Source: Clostridia bacterium (GTDB taxonomy: Bacteria; Bacillota; Clostridia; Oscillospirales; Acutalibacteraceae). From it: 64,000 nucleotides of DNA. The translations under genes were made by a program, and so were the position numbers. Shown here piece after piece: positions 54,143 to 62,865 of this stretch (position 1 is the first letter of the stretch; every line of letters starts with the position of its first letter). The stretch lies in contig JAFODS010000028.1 in NCBI GenBank assembly GCA_017380575.1, forward strand, positions 62,001-126,000, in the 5' to 3' direction. Below the pieces are notes generated by a model that had not been told where the DNA came from, made no database searches, and saw only the letters and a list, made by a program, of their open reading frames with translations.

Positions 54143-54627
54143 TATTCTACTCCTCCGAAATCATCAAGTTTAACATAAGATGTTTCTTTTTTATTAATCA
54201 TGAGCTTTGTGCCGTCCTCCAGCAGAAGCTCAAAGTTTCCGTTATCATAGCTTTCAAGAGTACCCTTGAATTCTCTCTGTCCGTCAACAGGACGGATAAG
54301 CTTTACCATAATTTTCTCACCGAGGCTCTTTTCAAAATGAGCATCACGCTTAAGGTCACGCTCAAGACCCGGTGAAGAAACCTCAAGACAATAGCTCTGT
54401 TCAATCGGATCAGCCTCGTCAAGCGGCTTGTCAATCGCGTGACTCATATCCACACAGTCATCAATTGAAACTCCGCCTTCTTTATCAATGAAAACACGAA
54501 GGAACCAGTCTGCACCTTCTTTTTCAAAGCGGACGTCCCAGATTTCAAGACCGAGAGACTGAGCAATCGGCTCAGCGATTTCCCAGACGGTGTTGACGGT
54601 ATTACCGCCCTTACCTTTTGAAGCCAT
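54142..54627 (-). CDS. rimP: Ribosome maturation factor RimP
   Basis: The 161-aa protein has VWEIAEPIAQSLGLEIWDVRF, LRVFIDKEGGVSIDDCVDMS and EVSSPGLERDL, the RimP hallmarks. It helps assemble the 30S subunit. It heads the rimP-nusA-ylxR-ylxQ-infB-rbfA-nrnA operon, with a stable leader hairpin just before the ribosome site. Confidence 0.96.
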   Translation of the reverse strand: MASKGKGGNTVNTVWEIAEPIAQSLGLEIWDVRFEKEGADWFLRVFIDKEGGVSIDDCVDMSHAIDKPLDEADPIEQSYCLEVSSPGLERDLKRDAHFEKSLGEKIMVKLIRPVDGQREFKGTLESYDNGNFELLLEDGTKLMINKKETSYVKLDDFGGVE

Positions 54628-54648
54628 AATCTACCTCCTAAACAACAC

Positions 54649-54674
54649 AAAAGAGCGGGTTGCCCCACTCCTTT
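54649..54674 (-). promoter_or_regulatory. Leader hairpin before rimP
   Basis: On the minus strand AAAGGAGTGGG (54664-54674) pairs with CCCGCTCTTTT (54649-54659) with wobbles around a GCAA loop, followed by TGTG. It may act as an attenuator or autoregulatory site for the operon. The T run is short, so it is not a clear terminator. Confidence 0.55.
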
Positions 54675-54702
54675 GTCAATACATTCTAAAGTTTACTGTA
54701 AT

Positions 54703-54731
54703 ATGATATCACATTATTTCTGAAATATCAA
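54703..54731 (-). promoter_or_regulatory. Promoter of the rimP operon
   Basis: On the minus strand TTGATA (54726-54731) and TATCAT (54703-54708) with a 17-base spacer, about 30 bases before the leader hairpin. Confidence 0.65.
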
Positions 54732-54745
54732 GTGTTTTTTTGAAA

Positions 54746-55405
54746 TTAAAGTTTATTGAACTTATTAAGCACAAGAACAGTTATAACAGCTACCACGATT
54801 GTGATGAACATAAGTGTACCTGCACCCATTGTCGGGTCTACGAAATAAAGGAATGCAACACCGGCAATAAGAGGTGTGATCATAATCTTCCAATGCTTGA
54901 GGATGTAACCTGCAGCAAGTGAACCGAAGAGAGCCGGGAGAACATAATCAAATGCAGGAGCAAGAGTGCCTTCTGTAAGAACGCTGAGGTAAGGGCCGAA
55001 AGCAAGAACACCGACTGCGATAACAACTGTTGTTACGATTGAAGAAACCGCAATTGCAATAGTTGTGATAACTTCGCCTTCTTCTGTGTTTGCGCGAACC
55101 TTAGCCTGCTCCATAGCCTTAAGACCGCAGGGAAGCTTGAGGTTTGAGATGTTACCTGTAACAAAGCTGAGGTAAGCACCGCCGGGACCGAGAAGAGGAA
55201 CGTATGTGATAACCTCAACAATAGCTGTGAGCCAATAAAGAGCCATAAGCTTCGGCATAATGCTAAGAAGTGCATTTGCTTCAGGCCATACATTCCAACG
55301 GATGCAGACAGAAACAGGAATACAAATAAGAACAAGCAATGCACCGATGTTCCAGAGGATACCCCATCTGTGAACTCTGTCAAAATAGTCTTTCTGATTA
55401 ATCAT
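54746..55405 (-). CDS. Membrane protein, partner of the DUF5058-like protein
   Basis: The 219-aa protein has about six hydrophobic helices and a polar loop LKAMEQAKVRANTEEGEV. It follows the DUF5058-like gene after 14 bases, so the two probably form one membrane complex. It also has GGAYLSFVTGNISNLKLPC, a motif I recall from homologues paired with DUF5058. A transport role is inferred; no substrate can be given. Confidence 0.7.
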   Translation of the reverse strand: MINQKDYFDRVHRWGILWNIGALLVLICIPVSVCIRWNVWPEANALLSIMPKLMALYWLTAIVEVITYVPLLGPGGAYLSFVTGNISNLKLPCGLKAMEQAKVRANTEEGEVITTIAIAVSSIVTTVVIAVGVLAFGPYLSVLTEGTLAPAFDYVLPALFGSLAAGYILKHWKIMITPLIAGVAFLYFVDPTMGAGTLMFITIVVAVITVLVLNKFNKL

Positions 55406-55419
55406 TGTCTGTCCCTCCC

Positions 55420-56265
55420 TTAACCTTTGATATATTCAGCGCCGACTTCGAACCAACCGTGTGAAACAAGGTTCTCGGGAAGCACGTTCGTGAACAACAC
55501 AGCCATACCCATAGCCGCAAACATCGCGATAGGCATTGCAAACGGTTCGAGCTTTGTGAGCTTGAATTTCTTACATACGATATCAAGAACTAACATAAAC
55601 ACTATCGCACAGATAAGAACAAGGATTGACATAAAGCCTGCAGAACCGCTGATCATTTTTACCTTTTCAATCTGACCTGCTGCATTTTCTGCAGTTACAG
55701 TCTGAGTTGTAACGCTGTAAATCTCTCTTGAAACGAAAGCCATAACAATACCGATGAAAGCTGCTGCAGAGATAGCATCGCCGAATTTCTGTGACTTTTC
55801 GCTCTTGTTTACTGTTTCGCCGACCTTCTTCTGAAGCTTCTTGCAAAGGAACGGAAGAAGAAGCAAAGGAGCGATACTGCCGAGTGTCATAGCCCATGTT
55901 ATTGTTGCAAACTTCTGAGGATCGGTAACTGAATTGTTAAGGGTATCTCCCCAGAAATCAAGAGCAGACTGAGCTGCTGTTGTTTCATATGCAAGGTTAC
56001 CAATAACTGAAAGTCTGATCCACGGAAGAACAATACCCAATGCATTTGCAAGAACGATAACTGTAGCAAGAATTGAAATTGCAGGAGCAACGGTAAACAT
56101 CGCACTTGAAATCATTGTTGTTCTGAGAGTTTCTTTTGCGATACCGAGTTCGCGTGCTCTCTTTAAAGACTTAACAAGGAAAAATACGGACTGTACAACT
56201 ACGAAGCCGATAACGATCAATGCAACCGCGTACATAAATCCGCTTGTTTTGAAATCACCATTCAT
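55420..56265 (-). CDS. DUF5058-like membrane protein
   Basis: The 281-aa protein has about eight hydrophobic helices with GFVVVQSVFFLVKSLKRA, MISSAMFTVAPAIS and TITWAMTLGSIAPLLLLPF, as in DUF5058 proteins. It is first of a two-gene unit with its own promoter (56311-56340) and no neighbour of known function. It may be half of a transporter; the family is uncharacterised as far as I know. Confidence 0.72.
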   Translation of the reverse strand: MNGDFKTSGFMYAVALIVIGFVVVQSVFFLVKSLKRARELGIAKETLRTTMISSAMFTVAPAISILATVIVLANALGIVLPWIRLSVIGNLAYETTAAQSALDFWGDTLNNSVTDPQKFATITWAMTLGSIAPLLLLPFLCKKLQKKVGETVNKSEKSQKFGDAISAAAFIGIVMAFVSREIYSVTTQTVTAENAAGQIEKVKMISGSAGFMSILVLICAIVFMLVLDIVCKKFKLTKLEPFAMPIAMFAAMGMAVLFTNVLPENLVSHGWFEVGAEYIKG

Positions 56266-56310
56266 CTGGTTTTATCCCCCAATCACGTTTTTACGTTTTA
56301 GAATGAAGTA

Positions 56311-56340
56311 ATAATAACATAAATCTTTATATATCGTCAA
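56311..56340 (-). promoter_or_regulatory. Promoter of the DUF5058-type pair
   Basis: On the minus strand TTGACG (56335-56340) and TATTAT (56311-56316), 18-base spacer, about 45 bases before the ATG at 56265. Confidence 0.55.
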
Positions 56341-56539
56341 GTGCAGATAACAGTATTATTATACATTTATTTTTTATACGATCATATAAAAGTGTTTAGC
56401 TGATAAGGTCGTTTTTTATTTCCAATTTGCAATTATTAATAATTTGTTCATATTTTCTCAATTTTTCCGCTAATTCTTCGTGATATAAAAAACACAGAGA
56501 TAACATCTCTATTTTCATTTTTATTTTCTCTTTCCCTTG

Positions 56540-56570
56540 AAGGCTCCGATGCTGCACACATCGGAGCCTT
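56540..56570. repeat. Isolated perfect 12-bp hairpin
   Basis: Arms 56540-56551 and 56559-56570 pair perfectly around CTGCACA, followed by CCCCCTTTTA. It looks like a plus-strand terminator but no plus-strand gene ends here; it may be a relic or belong to an unseen small RNA. The surrounding 56266-56650 holds no other convincing gene. Confidence 0.6.
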
Positions 56571-56654
56571 CCCCCTTTTATATGGGATTTATAGTAGAAA
56601 CAGCAGAAATATATAGCAATAAGCACTTGTTGCTTTCCAAATCAACATCAGCAC

Positions 56655-56898
56655 AACAAATTTTGGTTTGTAGGGCTTTTCAGTGGTGCAGTTTTCAGGC
56701 CCCCTTGCCTAAAGGGGGGGGCTGGCACGACGAAGTCGTGACTGGGGGATATTTTTAAAGAAAACAACGAAATTCAAATATTTTTTCTAAAAGTATCCCT
56801 CCGTCTTTTGCTTCGCAAAATCCACCTCCCTTTAGCCAAGGGAGGCTTTGCTTGATTTCATAATTGTGCTAAAACACCCCTACAAACCCGAATTTGTT
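56655..56898. mobile_element. MITE-like palindromic repeat element
   Basis: About 244 bp bounded by 21-bp terminal inverted repeats (56655-56675 and 56878-56898, 19 of 21 matching, ending in TTTGTAGGG and CCCTACAAA). Inside are nested short palindromes: CACGAC-GAA-GTCGTG, TTTTGC-TTC-GCAAAA, and CCTCCCTT paired with AAGGGAGG, plus a G-run. There is no transposase ORF. The arrangement resembles non-autonomous intergenic repeats common in gut Firmicutes. Copy number must be checked in the genome. Confidence 0.65.
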
Positions 56899-57002
56899 AA
56901 ACTGATTTTTTAATATTTCACTTGTTTTTGTGAGCAAATTTTTTCTATTTGAATTACCATATAAAACATATAAAATATTTGTCAAAAAATATCGTCAAAT
57001 TA

Positions 57003-57031
57003 TTGACAAAGGTCTCTTTATGGAATAAAAT
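57003..57031 (+). promoter_or_regulatory. Promoter of acn-icd-rex
   Basis: TTGACA (57003-57008) and TAAAAT (57026-57031) with a 17-base spacer; the start falls within the Rex-like palindrome. Confidence 0.72.
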
Positions 57032-57036
57032 AAACT

Positions 57037-57055
57037 TTGTTAAAAAATTAAACAA
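57037..57055. promoter_or_regulatory. Rex-like operator before acn
   Basis: TTGTTAA-AAAA-TTAAACAA matches the Rex consensus TTGTTAANNNNTTAACAA except for one extra A in the right half. It covers the predicted transcription start, a repressor position. Rex itself is encoded as the third gene of this operon, suggesting autoregulation. Confidence 0.6.
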
Positions 57056-57076
57056 GTCGGAGGTTCAACTGCTTTT

Positions 57077-59008
57077 ATGAACTATACAATCGCGCAGAAA
57101 ATCATTAAAAATCACTTGCTTTCAGGCGATATGACCGTAGGCAGTGAAATCGGTCTCAGAATTGACCAGACTCTTACTCAGGATGCTACAGGTACAATGG
57201 CTTACCTTGAGTTTGAGGCTATGGGTATTGAAAGAGTCAAAACTGAGCTTTCAGTCGCTTATATTGACCATAACACACTTCAGACAGGTTTTGAAAACGC
57301 TGATGACCACCGTTTTATCCAGAGCGTTGCAAAAAAGAGAGGTCTTCGTTTCTCACGTCCCGGTAACGGTATCTGCCATCAGGTACACCTTGAGCGTTTC
57401 GGTGCTCCGGGTAAGACACTTATCGGTTCTGACTCACATACACCCACAGGTGGCGGTATCGGTATGCTTGCAATGGGTGCAGGCGGACTCGACGTTGCTG
57501 TTGCTATGGGCGGCGGTGCATACTATATTACTATGCCGAAAATGGTAAGAGTTAACCTTACAGGTAAACTTTCACCCTGGGTTGCTGCAAAGGACATCAT
57601 TCTTGAAGTTCTTCGCATTATGTCCGTTAAGGGCGGTGTAGGCAAGATTGTGGAATACGGTGGAGAAGGTGTAAAGACACTTTCAGTTCCCGAAAGAGCT
57701 ACAATCACAAACATGGGTGCAGAGCTTGGTGCTACAACATCCATCTTCCCCTCAGACGATATAACACGCGAATTCCTTAAGGCTCAGGGCCGTGAAAAAG
57801 ATTGGATTGAGCTTTCAGCTGATGAAGGTGCAGAATATGACGAGGTTATCGAAATCGACCTTTCAACCCTCGCTCCTCTCGCTGCTATGCCTCATATGCC
57901 AGATAATGTTAAGAAGGTTGAAGAAATCGGTGAAATCAAGGTTGACCAGGTTTGTATCGGTTCTTGCACAAACTCTTCACTTATGGATATGCTCAAGGTT
58001 GCAGCTATCCTTAAGGGTAAGACAGTTTGTCCTTCAGTAAGCCTTTCGATTGCTCCCGGTTCAAAGCAGGTTCTTAACATGCTCGCTCTCAGCGGTGCAC
58101 TTTCAGATATGATCGACGCAGGTGCAAGAATTCTTGAATCAGCTTGCGGTCCATGTATCGGTATGGGCCAGTCACCTAATTCAGCAGGTGTATCACTCCG
58201 TACATTCAACCGTAACTTTGAAGGCCGTTCGGGTACTGCAGACGCAGGTATCTACCTTGTAAGCCCCGAAGTTGCAGCTGCTTCTGCTCTTACAGGTGTT
58301 CTCACTGATCCGCGCAAGCTCGGCGAAATGCCTGAAATTGAAATGCCTGATGAATTCATCATCAACGACAATATGATCGCGATGCCCGCAGCAATTGAAG
58401 ATGCTGACAGCGTTGAGATTATGTATGGTCCGAATATCAAGCCCTTCCCGAAGACAGAGGCTCTTCCTGAAGAAATTACTGCAAAGGCAGTTCTTAAGGT
58501 TGGTGACAACATAACAACTGACCACATTATGCCTGCAGGCGCTAAGATTCTTCCCTACCGTTCAAACATCCCCTTCCTTTCAAACTTCTGTTTCAAGCAG
58601 TGCGACGAAAAGTTTGCTGAGCATTGTAAGGAAGCAGGAAAAGGTATTATCATCGGCGGTGCTAACTACGGTCAGGGTTCATCAAGAGAGCATGCGGCAC
58701 TCGTTCCGCTTTACCTCGGAATTAAAGCTGTTGTTACAAAGTCTTTCGCACGTATTCACTGTGCAAACCTTGTTAATGCAGGTATTATTCCGTTCACATT
58801 CAAAAACGAAGCTGACTACGACAAGATCAGCGTAAACGACGAGCTTTGCCTCCCTGCTATCCGTGAAGCAATCGCAAACGGCAGCGAGGTAACACTCAAA
58901 AACATCACAACAGGCGAAGAGTATGCTCTTGATTATCAGCTTTCTGAGCGTCAGAGAGATATTATCCTCGCAGGCAGCCTTCTTGACTACACAAGAGAGA
59001 ACTCATAA
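57077..59008 (+). CDS. acn: Aconitate hydratase
   Basis: The 643-aa enzyme interconverts citrate and isocitrate with a [4Fe-4S] cluster. Motifs include GSDSHTPTGGGIGMLAMGAG, the cluster Cys in GSCTNSS and SACGPCIGMGQSPNSAG, and the C-terminal swivel-domain GANYGQGSSREHAAL. It is the ~640-aa type. The nearest GGAGG is 13 bases before the ATG, longer than usual. It is followed by icd and rex. Confidence 0.94.
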   Translation: MNYTIAQKIIKNHLLSGDMTVGSEIGLRIDQTLTQDATGTMAYLEFEAMGIERVKTELSVAYIDHNTLQTGFENADDHRFIQSVAKKRGLRFSRPGNGICHQVHLERFGAPGKTLIGSDSHTPTGGGIGMLAMGAGGLDVAVAMGGGAYYITMPKMVRVNLTGKLSPWVAAKDIILEVLRIMSVKGGVGKIVEYGGEGVKTLSVPERATITNMGAELGATTSIFPSDDITREFLKAQGREKDWIELSADEGAEYDEVIEIDLSTLAPLAAMPHMPDNVKKVEEIGEIKVDQVCIGSCTNSSLMDMLKVAAILKGKTVCPSVSLSIAPGSKQVLNMLALSGALSDMIDAGARILESACGPCIGMGQSPNSAGVSLRTFNRNFEGRSGTADAGIYLVSPEVAAASALTGVLTDPRKLGEMPEIEMPDEFIINDNMIAMPAAIEDADSVEIMYGPNIKPFPKTEALPEEITAKAVLKVGDNITTDHIMPAGAKILPYRSNIPFLSNFCFKQCDEKFAEHCKEAGKGIIIGGANYGQGSSREHAALVPLYLGIKAVVTKSFARIHCANLVNAGIIPFTFKNEADYDKISVNDELCLPAIREAIANGSEVTLKNITTGEEYALDYQLSERQRDIILAGSLLDYTRENS

Positions 59009-59019
59009 GGAGAATAACA

Positions 59020-60189
59020 ATGACAGAATTACAGATTAAAAATGCAGTAGAAAAATTTGAAGCTCTTATGCGCGAACAGAGCGACCGTTCAGATGCAATC
59101 AAGGCTCAGGGCGATTTCGTCGACTTCGAAAAGCTTGATAAAATTATCATCGGTGTTTGCGGTGGTGACGGTATCGGTCCCGTTATTACAAAAGAAAGTG
59201 CAAGAGTTCTTGAGTATATGCTTGCTGACAAGGTTGCTGCAGGCAAGGTTGAATTCAAGGTTATCGACGGACTTACAATTGAAAACCGTGTTGCAGCTAA
59301 CAAGGCTATTCCCGATGATGTTCTTGAAGAGCTCAAGGCTTGTCACGTTATCCTCAAGGGCCCCACAACAACACCTCAGGCAGGCGATCCGTGGCCTAAC
59401 ATTGAAAGTGCAAACGTTGCAATGAGAAAGGCTCTCGACCTTTTTGCAAACCTTCGTCCCGTTAAGGTTCCTGACGAGGGTATCGACTGGACATTCTTCC
59501 GTGAGAACACAGAAGGTGCTTACGCTGTCGGTTCAAAGGGCTTCAATGTAACTGACGACCTTGCAGTTGACTTTGTTGTTACAACAACTGAAGGCTGTGA
59601 AAGAATTGCAAAGCTTGCATATGACTATGCAAGAAGAAACAAGAAAGAAAGAGTTTCTATTATCACAAAGGCAAATATCATCAAGACAACTGACGGTAAG
59701 TTCCTTAACCTTTGTAAGAATATCGGCAAGGATTATCCTGAAATCACAACTGATGAATGGTATATCGACATCACTACAGCAAAGCTTATCGACCCGAAGC
59801 GTCGTAAGGATTTCAAGGTATTTATTCTTCCGAACCTTTACGGTGACATCATCACAGACGAAGCTGCTGAATTCCAGGGCGGCGTTGGTACTGCAGGCAG
59901 TGCAAACATCGGTAAGAAATATGCTATGTTTGAAGCTATCCACGGTTCAGCTCCCCGTATGATGCGTGAAGGCAGAGGTCAGTATGCTGATCCTTGCTCA
60001 ATGCTCCGTGCTACAGTTATGCTTCTTTCTCACATCGGTGAACAGGAAAGTGCAGACTTGCTTGAAAGAGCACTCGACATCTGTATGTATGAAGAAAAGA
60101 AGCTTCAGATTACAGGCCGTGACACAGGTTGTACTTGTGAAGAATTCGGCAACTACGTTATGGATACAGTTAAAAAACTCAGAGCATAA
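59020..60189 (+). CDS. icd: Isocitrate dehydrogenase
   Basis: The 389-aa enzyme of the isocitrate/isopropylmalate dehydrogenase family has IIGVCGGDGIGPVITKES, FFRENTEGAYAVG, ILPNLYGDIITDEAAEFQGG and GKKYAMFEAIHGSAPR. With aconitase it oxidises isocitrate to 2-oxoglutarate for glutamate synthesis. The cofactor (NAD or NADP) is not certain from sequence. It is 11 bases after acn. Confidence 0.93.
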   Translation: MTELQIKNAVEKFEALMREQSDRSDAIKAQGDFVDFEKLDKIIIGVCGGDGIGPVITKESARVLEYMLADKVAAGKVEFKVIDGLTIENRVAANKAIPDDVLEELKACHVILKGPTTTPQAGDPWPNIESANVAMRKALDLFANLRPVKVPDEGIDWTFFRENTEGAYAVGSKGFNVTDDLAVDFVVTTTEGCERIAKLAYDYARRNKKERVSIITKANIIKTTDGKFLNLCKNIGKDYPEITTDEWYIDITTAKLIDPKRRKDFKVFILPNLYGDIITDEAAEFQGGVGTAGSANIGKKYAMFEAIHGSAPRMMREGRGQYADPCSMLRATVMLLSHIGEQESADLLERALDICMYEEKKLQITGRDTGCTCEEFGNYVMDTVKKLRA

Positions 60190-60213
60190 ATACCATTACA
60201 GAGAGGATTTATT

Positions 60214-60864
60214 ATGCCAAAAGAGAAAAAGGACATATCAATGTCCGTAATCAAGCGACTGCCGAGATATTACAGATTTCTCGGTGAGCTTAAGAAGAAG
60301 AATGTTTCAAGAATTTCATCGCGTGAGCTTTCACAGATGATGGGATTCACAGCATCGCAGATCAGGCAGGATCTTAACTGCTTCGGCGGTTTCGGACAGC
60401 AGGGATACGGTTACAATGTTGACCAGCTCCGCACCGAAATCGGCTCTATCCTTGGAGTTGGTAACGGCTTTAAGACAATTATTATCGGTTGCGGTAACCT
60501 CGGTAAAGCAATCGCTGCACATATGGCTTTTGAAGACAGAGGATTTGAGCTTGTCGGTATTTTTGACAAAAGAGCTGATGAGATGCAGGATGTCAGAATA
60601 AAGGGTATTTCAATCTCCCCTATCGAAGACCTTGAAATTTACTGCAAAGAGGTTGAGCCGATTGTTGCCGTGCTCTGCACTCCGACACTTGCAACTCCTG
60701 AAATTGTTGACAGACTTATAAATTTAGGTATCACAAATTTCTGGAATTTCAGTCATTACGATATCAATTCAGTTTATCCCCAGGCAAATGTTGAAAACGT
60801 TCACCTTAACGACAGTCTTATGACTCTCAGTTATCAGATTACAAACAACGGTGGTGTTGAATAA
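60214..60864 (+). CDS. rex: Redox-sensing transcriptional repressor Rex
   Basis: The 216-aa protein has an N-terminal winged helix (MSVIKRLPRYYRFLGEL, SQMMGFTASQIRQDLNCFG) and a Rossmann NAD(H) domain (IIIGCGNLGKAIAAH, GIFDKRADE). Rex senses the NADH/NAD ratio and represses at TTGTTAANNNNTTAACAA sites; one lies before acn. A GAGAGGA site precedes the ATG. Its coupling to acn-icd differs from the usual association with groESL, bcd or hydrogenase genes. Confidence 0.96.
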   Translation: MPKEKKDISMSVIKRLPRYYRFLGELKKKNVSRISSRELSQMMGFTASQIRQDLNCFGGFGQQGYGYNVDQLRTEIGSILGVGNGFKTIIIGCGNLGKAIAAHMAFEDRGFELVGIFDKRADEMQDVRIKGISISPIEDLEIYCKEVEPIVAVLCTPTLATPEIVDRLINLGITNFWNFSHYDINSVYPQANVENVHLNDSLMTLSYQITNNGGVE

Positions 60865-61619
60865 TGAAAGTTATGACTTTTAACGTCCTTTGCCACGGCT
60901 GCGAAGGTCACGATTGGTTTGACCGACAGGATGACGTTATTGCAACCGTACGCAAGTATATGCCCGATATTTTCGGACTTCAGGAAGCTCATCTTGACTG
61001 GATGAAAGTTTTCTGGAAAAATATGCCTGAATATGATTATGTCGGTGTAGGCAGAGATGACGGAAAGGAAGACGGAGAATTTTCTCCCGTTTTCTACAAG
61101 AAAGATAAATTTGATTTTATCGAAGGCAACACCTTCTGGATAAGTGAAACTCCCGATGTACCGTCAAGGTCATGGGACACGGCCTGCACAAGAGTCTGCT
61201 CTTATGCAAAGCTTCGTGACAAGGAAAGCGGAAAAGTTTTCGTTGCGATGAACACTCATCTTGACCACATCAGCATTGAGGCACGAAAAAACGGTGTTCG
61301 CCTTATCAATGAATTTGCAAAAAACATCGACTGTCCAATCGTTATCACAGGTGACTTTAATATTCCTGAAAAAACCGATTGCTATCCCGATATGATCGGC
61401 TACGGTATTTTCAAGGACACAAAGTATGTTGCTCCCGTTACTGAGGACACATTCACATTCCACGAGTTTTTCCACCACAACGGTGAAAGATCAGTCATCG
61501 ACTTTGTATTTATAACCGAAGGCTTCAACGCTTTGGTATATCAGGTTGTACAGGATAAAATAGACGGTGCTTTCCCGTCTGACCACTGTCCTGTTATTGC
61601 TGAAATTGATTTTGAATAA
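60864..61619 (+). CDS. Endonuclease/exonuclease/phosphatase family protein
   Basis: The 251-aa protein has MTFNVLCHG, FGLQEAHLDW, MNTHLDHISIEAR, VITGDFNIPE and FPSDHCPVIAEI, the metal and catalytic residues of the EEP fold. It has no signal peptide, so it acts inside the cell on a nucleic acid, phosphoinositide-like or other phosphate ester; the substrate is unknown. It overlaps rex (TAATG) and is the last gene of the acn operon. Confidence 0.88.
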   Translation: MKVMTFNVLCHGCEGHDWFDRQDDVIATVRKYMPDIFGLQEAHLDWMKVFWKNMPEYDYVGVGRDDGKEDGEFSPVFYKKDKFDFIEGNTFWISETPDVPSRSWDTACTRVCSYAKLRDKESGKVFVAMNTHLDHISIEARKNGVRLINEFAKNIDCPIVITGDFNIPEKTDCYPDMIGYGIFKDTKYVAPVTEDTFTFHEFFHHNGERSVIDFVFITEGFNALVYQVVQDKIDGAFPSDHCPVIAEIDFE

Positions 61620-61625
61620 TGTAAC

Positions 61626-61658
61626 AAAAATCTCAGGTTATAACAATCTGAGATTTTT
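61626..61658 (+). terminator. Terminator of acn-icd-rex-EEP
   Basis: AAAAATCTCAG (61626-61636) pairs with CTGAGATTTTT (61648-61658) around an 11-base loop, the T run being part of the stem. Confidence 0.82.
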
Positions 61659-61697
61659 ACATTATATCAGGTATGTAAAACTAACAAGCTTTTTATG

Positions 61698-61726
61698 TTG
61701 ATTAATTGCGGATTTTATGTTATAAA
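61698..61726 (+). promoter_or_regulatory. Promoter of the GDPD gene
   Basis: TTGATT (61698-61703) and TATAAA (61721-61726) with a 17-base spacer, 36 bases before the ATG at 61763. Confidence 0.65.
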
Positions 61727-61762
61727 CATAAATATTCTGGTTTAAAGGAAAGGATTTATAAA

Positions 61763-62797
61763 ATGAAAAAGAAGACTGAAAAAAGCAATAAAAAGCATAA
61801 GGGGTTAAAAGTATTTGGCTGTATTGTTCTTGTCCTTGTTCTTTTCTTTGCAACAATCAACATAATTCCTCCGAAAAAGAATCTTGAGGAAAACCCGTTT
61901 GTTTTAAAAGAAGGCCAACCAACCATGATTGCAGCACATCGCGGCGGTGGTGACATTAACCCCGAAAACACACTTCTCGCCTTCAAAGAAGCTGTTCTTA
62001 CACACAAAGTAGACATCGTTGAAAGCGACATTTATATGACAAAGGACGGCTACCTTGTATTCAATCACGACAGCTACATTGACGAAACATGTAACGTAAA
62101 CGGTGATATCAGTTATGAAGAGATGGAATCTCTTATTGAAGATGAGTCAAAACGTCACTACATCGCTGATATGACACTTGAAGAGCTTCAGCAGTACAAT
62201 TTCGGATACTATTTTGAAGATGAAAACGGACAGCGAATTTACAAGGATGTAGAGAATTTCAAAGATATCGGTCTTCAGAGGGCAACAGCGGATCAGCTTT
62301 TTGAATTTTTCTACGAAAGCCATCCTGACCTTATGTTCATTCTTGAAATCAAGAATGAAGGAGAAGAAGGCAAAAAAGCTTGCAAAATTTTCTACGATAT
62401 GCTCAAGGAAAGATTCCCGAACTATCTTGATCAGATTGTTGTAGGCACCTTTAAGGATGAAATCGGGGAAGAGCTTAAAGAGAATTACCCTGACCTTCTT
62501 GACGGTGCAGCACCGTATAAGGCTGCACAGTTTGTTCTTACACAGTACCTTGGTGTAAATCTTTTTGACAACAGCAGCTTCTCAACCCTTCAGATCCCTG
62601 TTTCTTACGATATCGGTTTCGATCTTAACCTTGTAAGCAAAAGTCTTGTAAAACGCGCTCACAAGCGTAATATCGCAGTTCAGTACTGGACAATCAACGA
62701 CCCTGACGAAATGCGTACTCTTATAGAACTCGGTGCAGACTGCCTTATGACAGACAACCCGAAGCTTATGAGAGAAATTCTTGAAGAATACAAATAA
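61763..62797 (+). CDS. Membrane-anchored glycerophosphodiester phosphodiesterase
   Basis: The 344-aa protein has a Lys-rich N terminus, one membrane helix (VFGCIVLVLVLFFATINII) and an outside GDPD domain: MIAAHRGGGDINPENTLLAF, VESDIYMTKDGYLVFNHD and a C-terminal VQYWTIND. It splits glycerophosphodiesters to an alcohol and glycerol 3-phosphate. ATG 61763 follows AAAGGA; the in-frame start at 61706 overlaps the promoter. It could remodel lipids or teichoic acid-like polymers, and the locus already predicts phosphodiester glycans. Confidence 0.92.
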   Translation: MKKKTEKSNKKHKGLKVFGCIVLVLVLFFATINIIPPKKNLEENPFVLKEGQPTMIAAHRGGGDINPENTLLAFKEAVLTHKVDIVESDIYMTKDGYLVFNHDSYIDETCNVNGDISYEEMESLIEDESKRHYIADMTLEELQQYNFGYYFEDENGQRIYKDVENFKDIGLQRATADQLFEFFYESHPDLMFILEIKNEGEEGKKACKIFYDMLKERFPNYLDQIVVGTFKDEIGEELKENYPDLLDGAAPYKAAQFVLTQYLGVNLFDNSSFSTLQIPVSYDIGFDLNLVSKSLVKRAHKRNIAVQYWTINDPDEMRTLIELGADCLMTDNPKLMREILEEYK

Positions 62798-62805
62798 ACA
62801 TAACG

Positions 62806-62840
62806 ATACCCTGATGTTCTGCAGAGCATCAGGGTATTAT
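62806..62840 (+). terminator. Terminator after the GDPD gene
   Basis: A perfect 11-bp stem (62806-62816 with 62827-62837) with a 10-base loop is followed by TATTTTA. Confidence 0.85.
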
Positions 62841-62865
62841 TTTATCATTATGTCTATAAAAGTTT

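Noticed and set aside
56396-56626. 76-codon minus-strand frame in the gap upstream of acn
   Set aside because: It runs through the orphan hairpin; the most likely part (about 40 codons from 56518) has only a distant AGGG and no known family. Kept out for lack of support.
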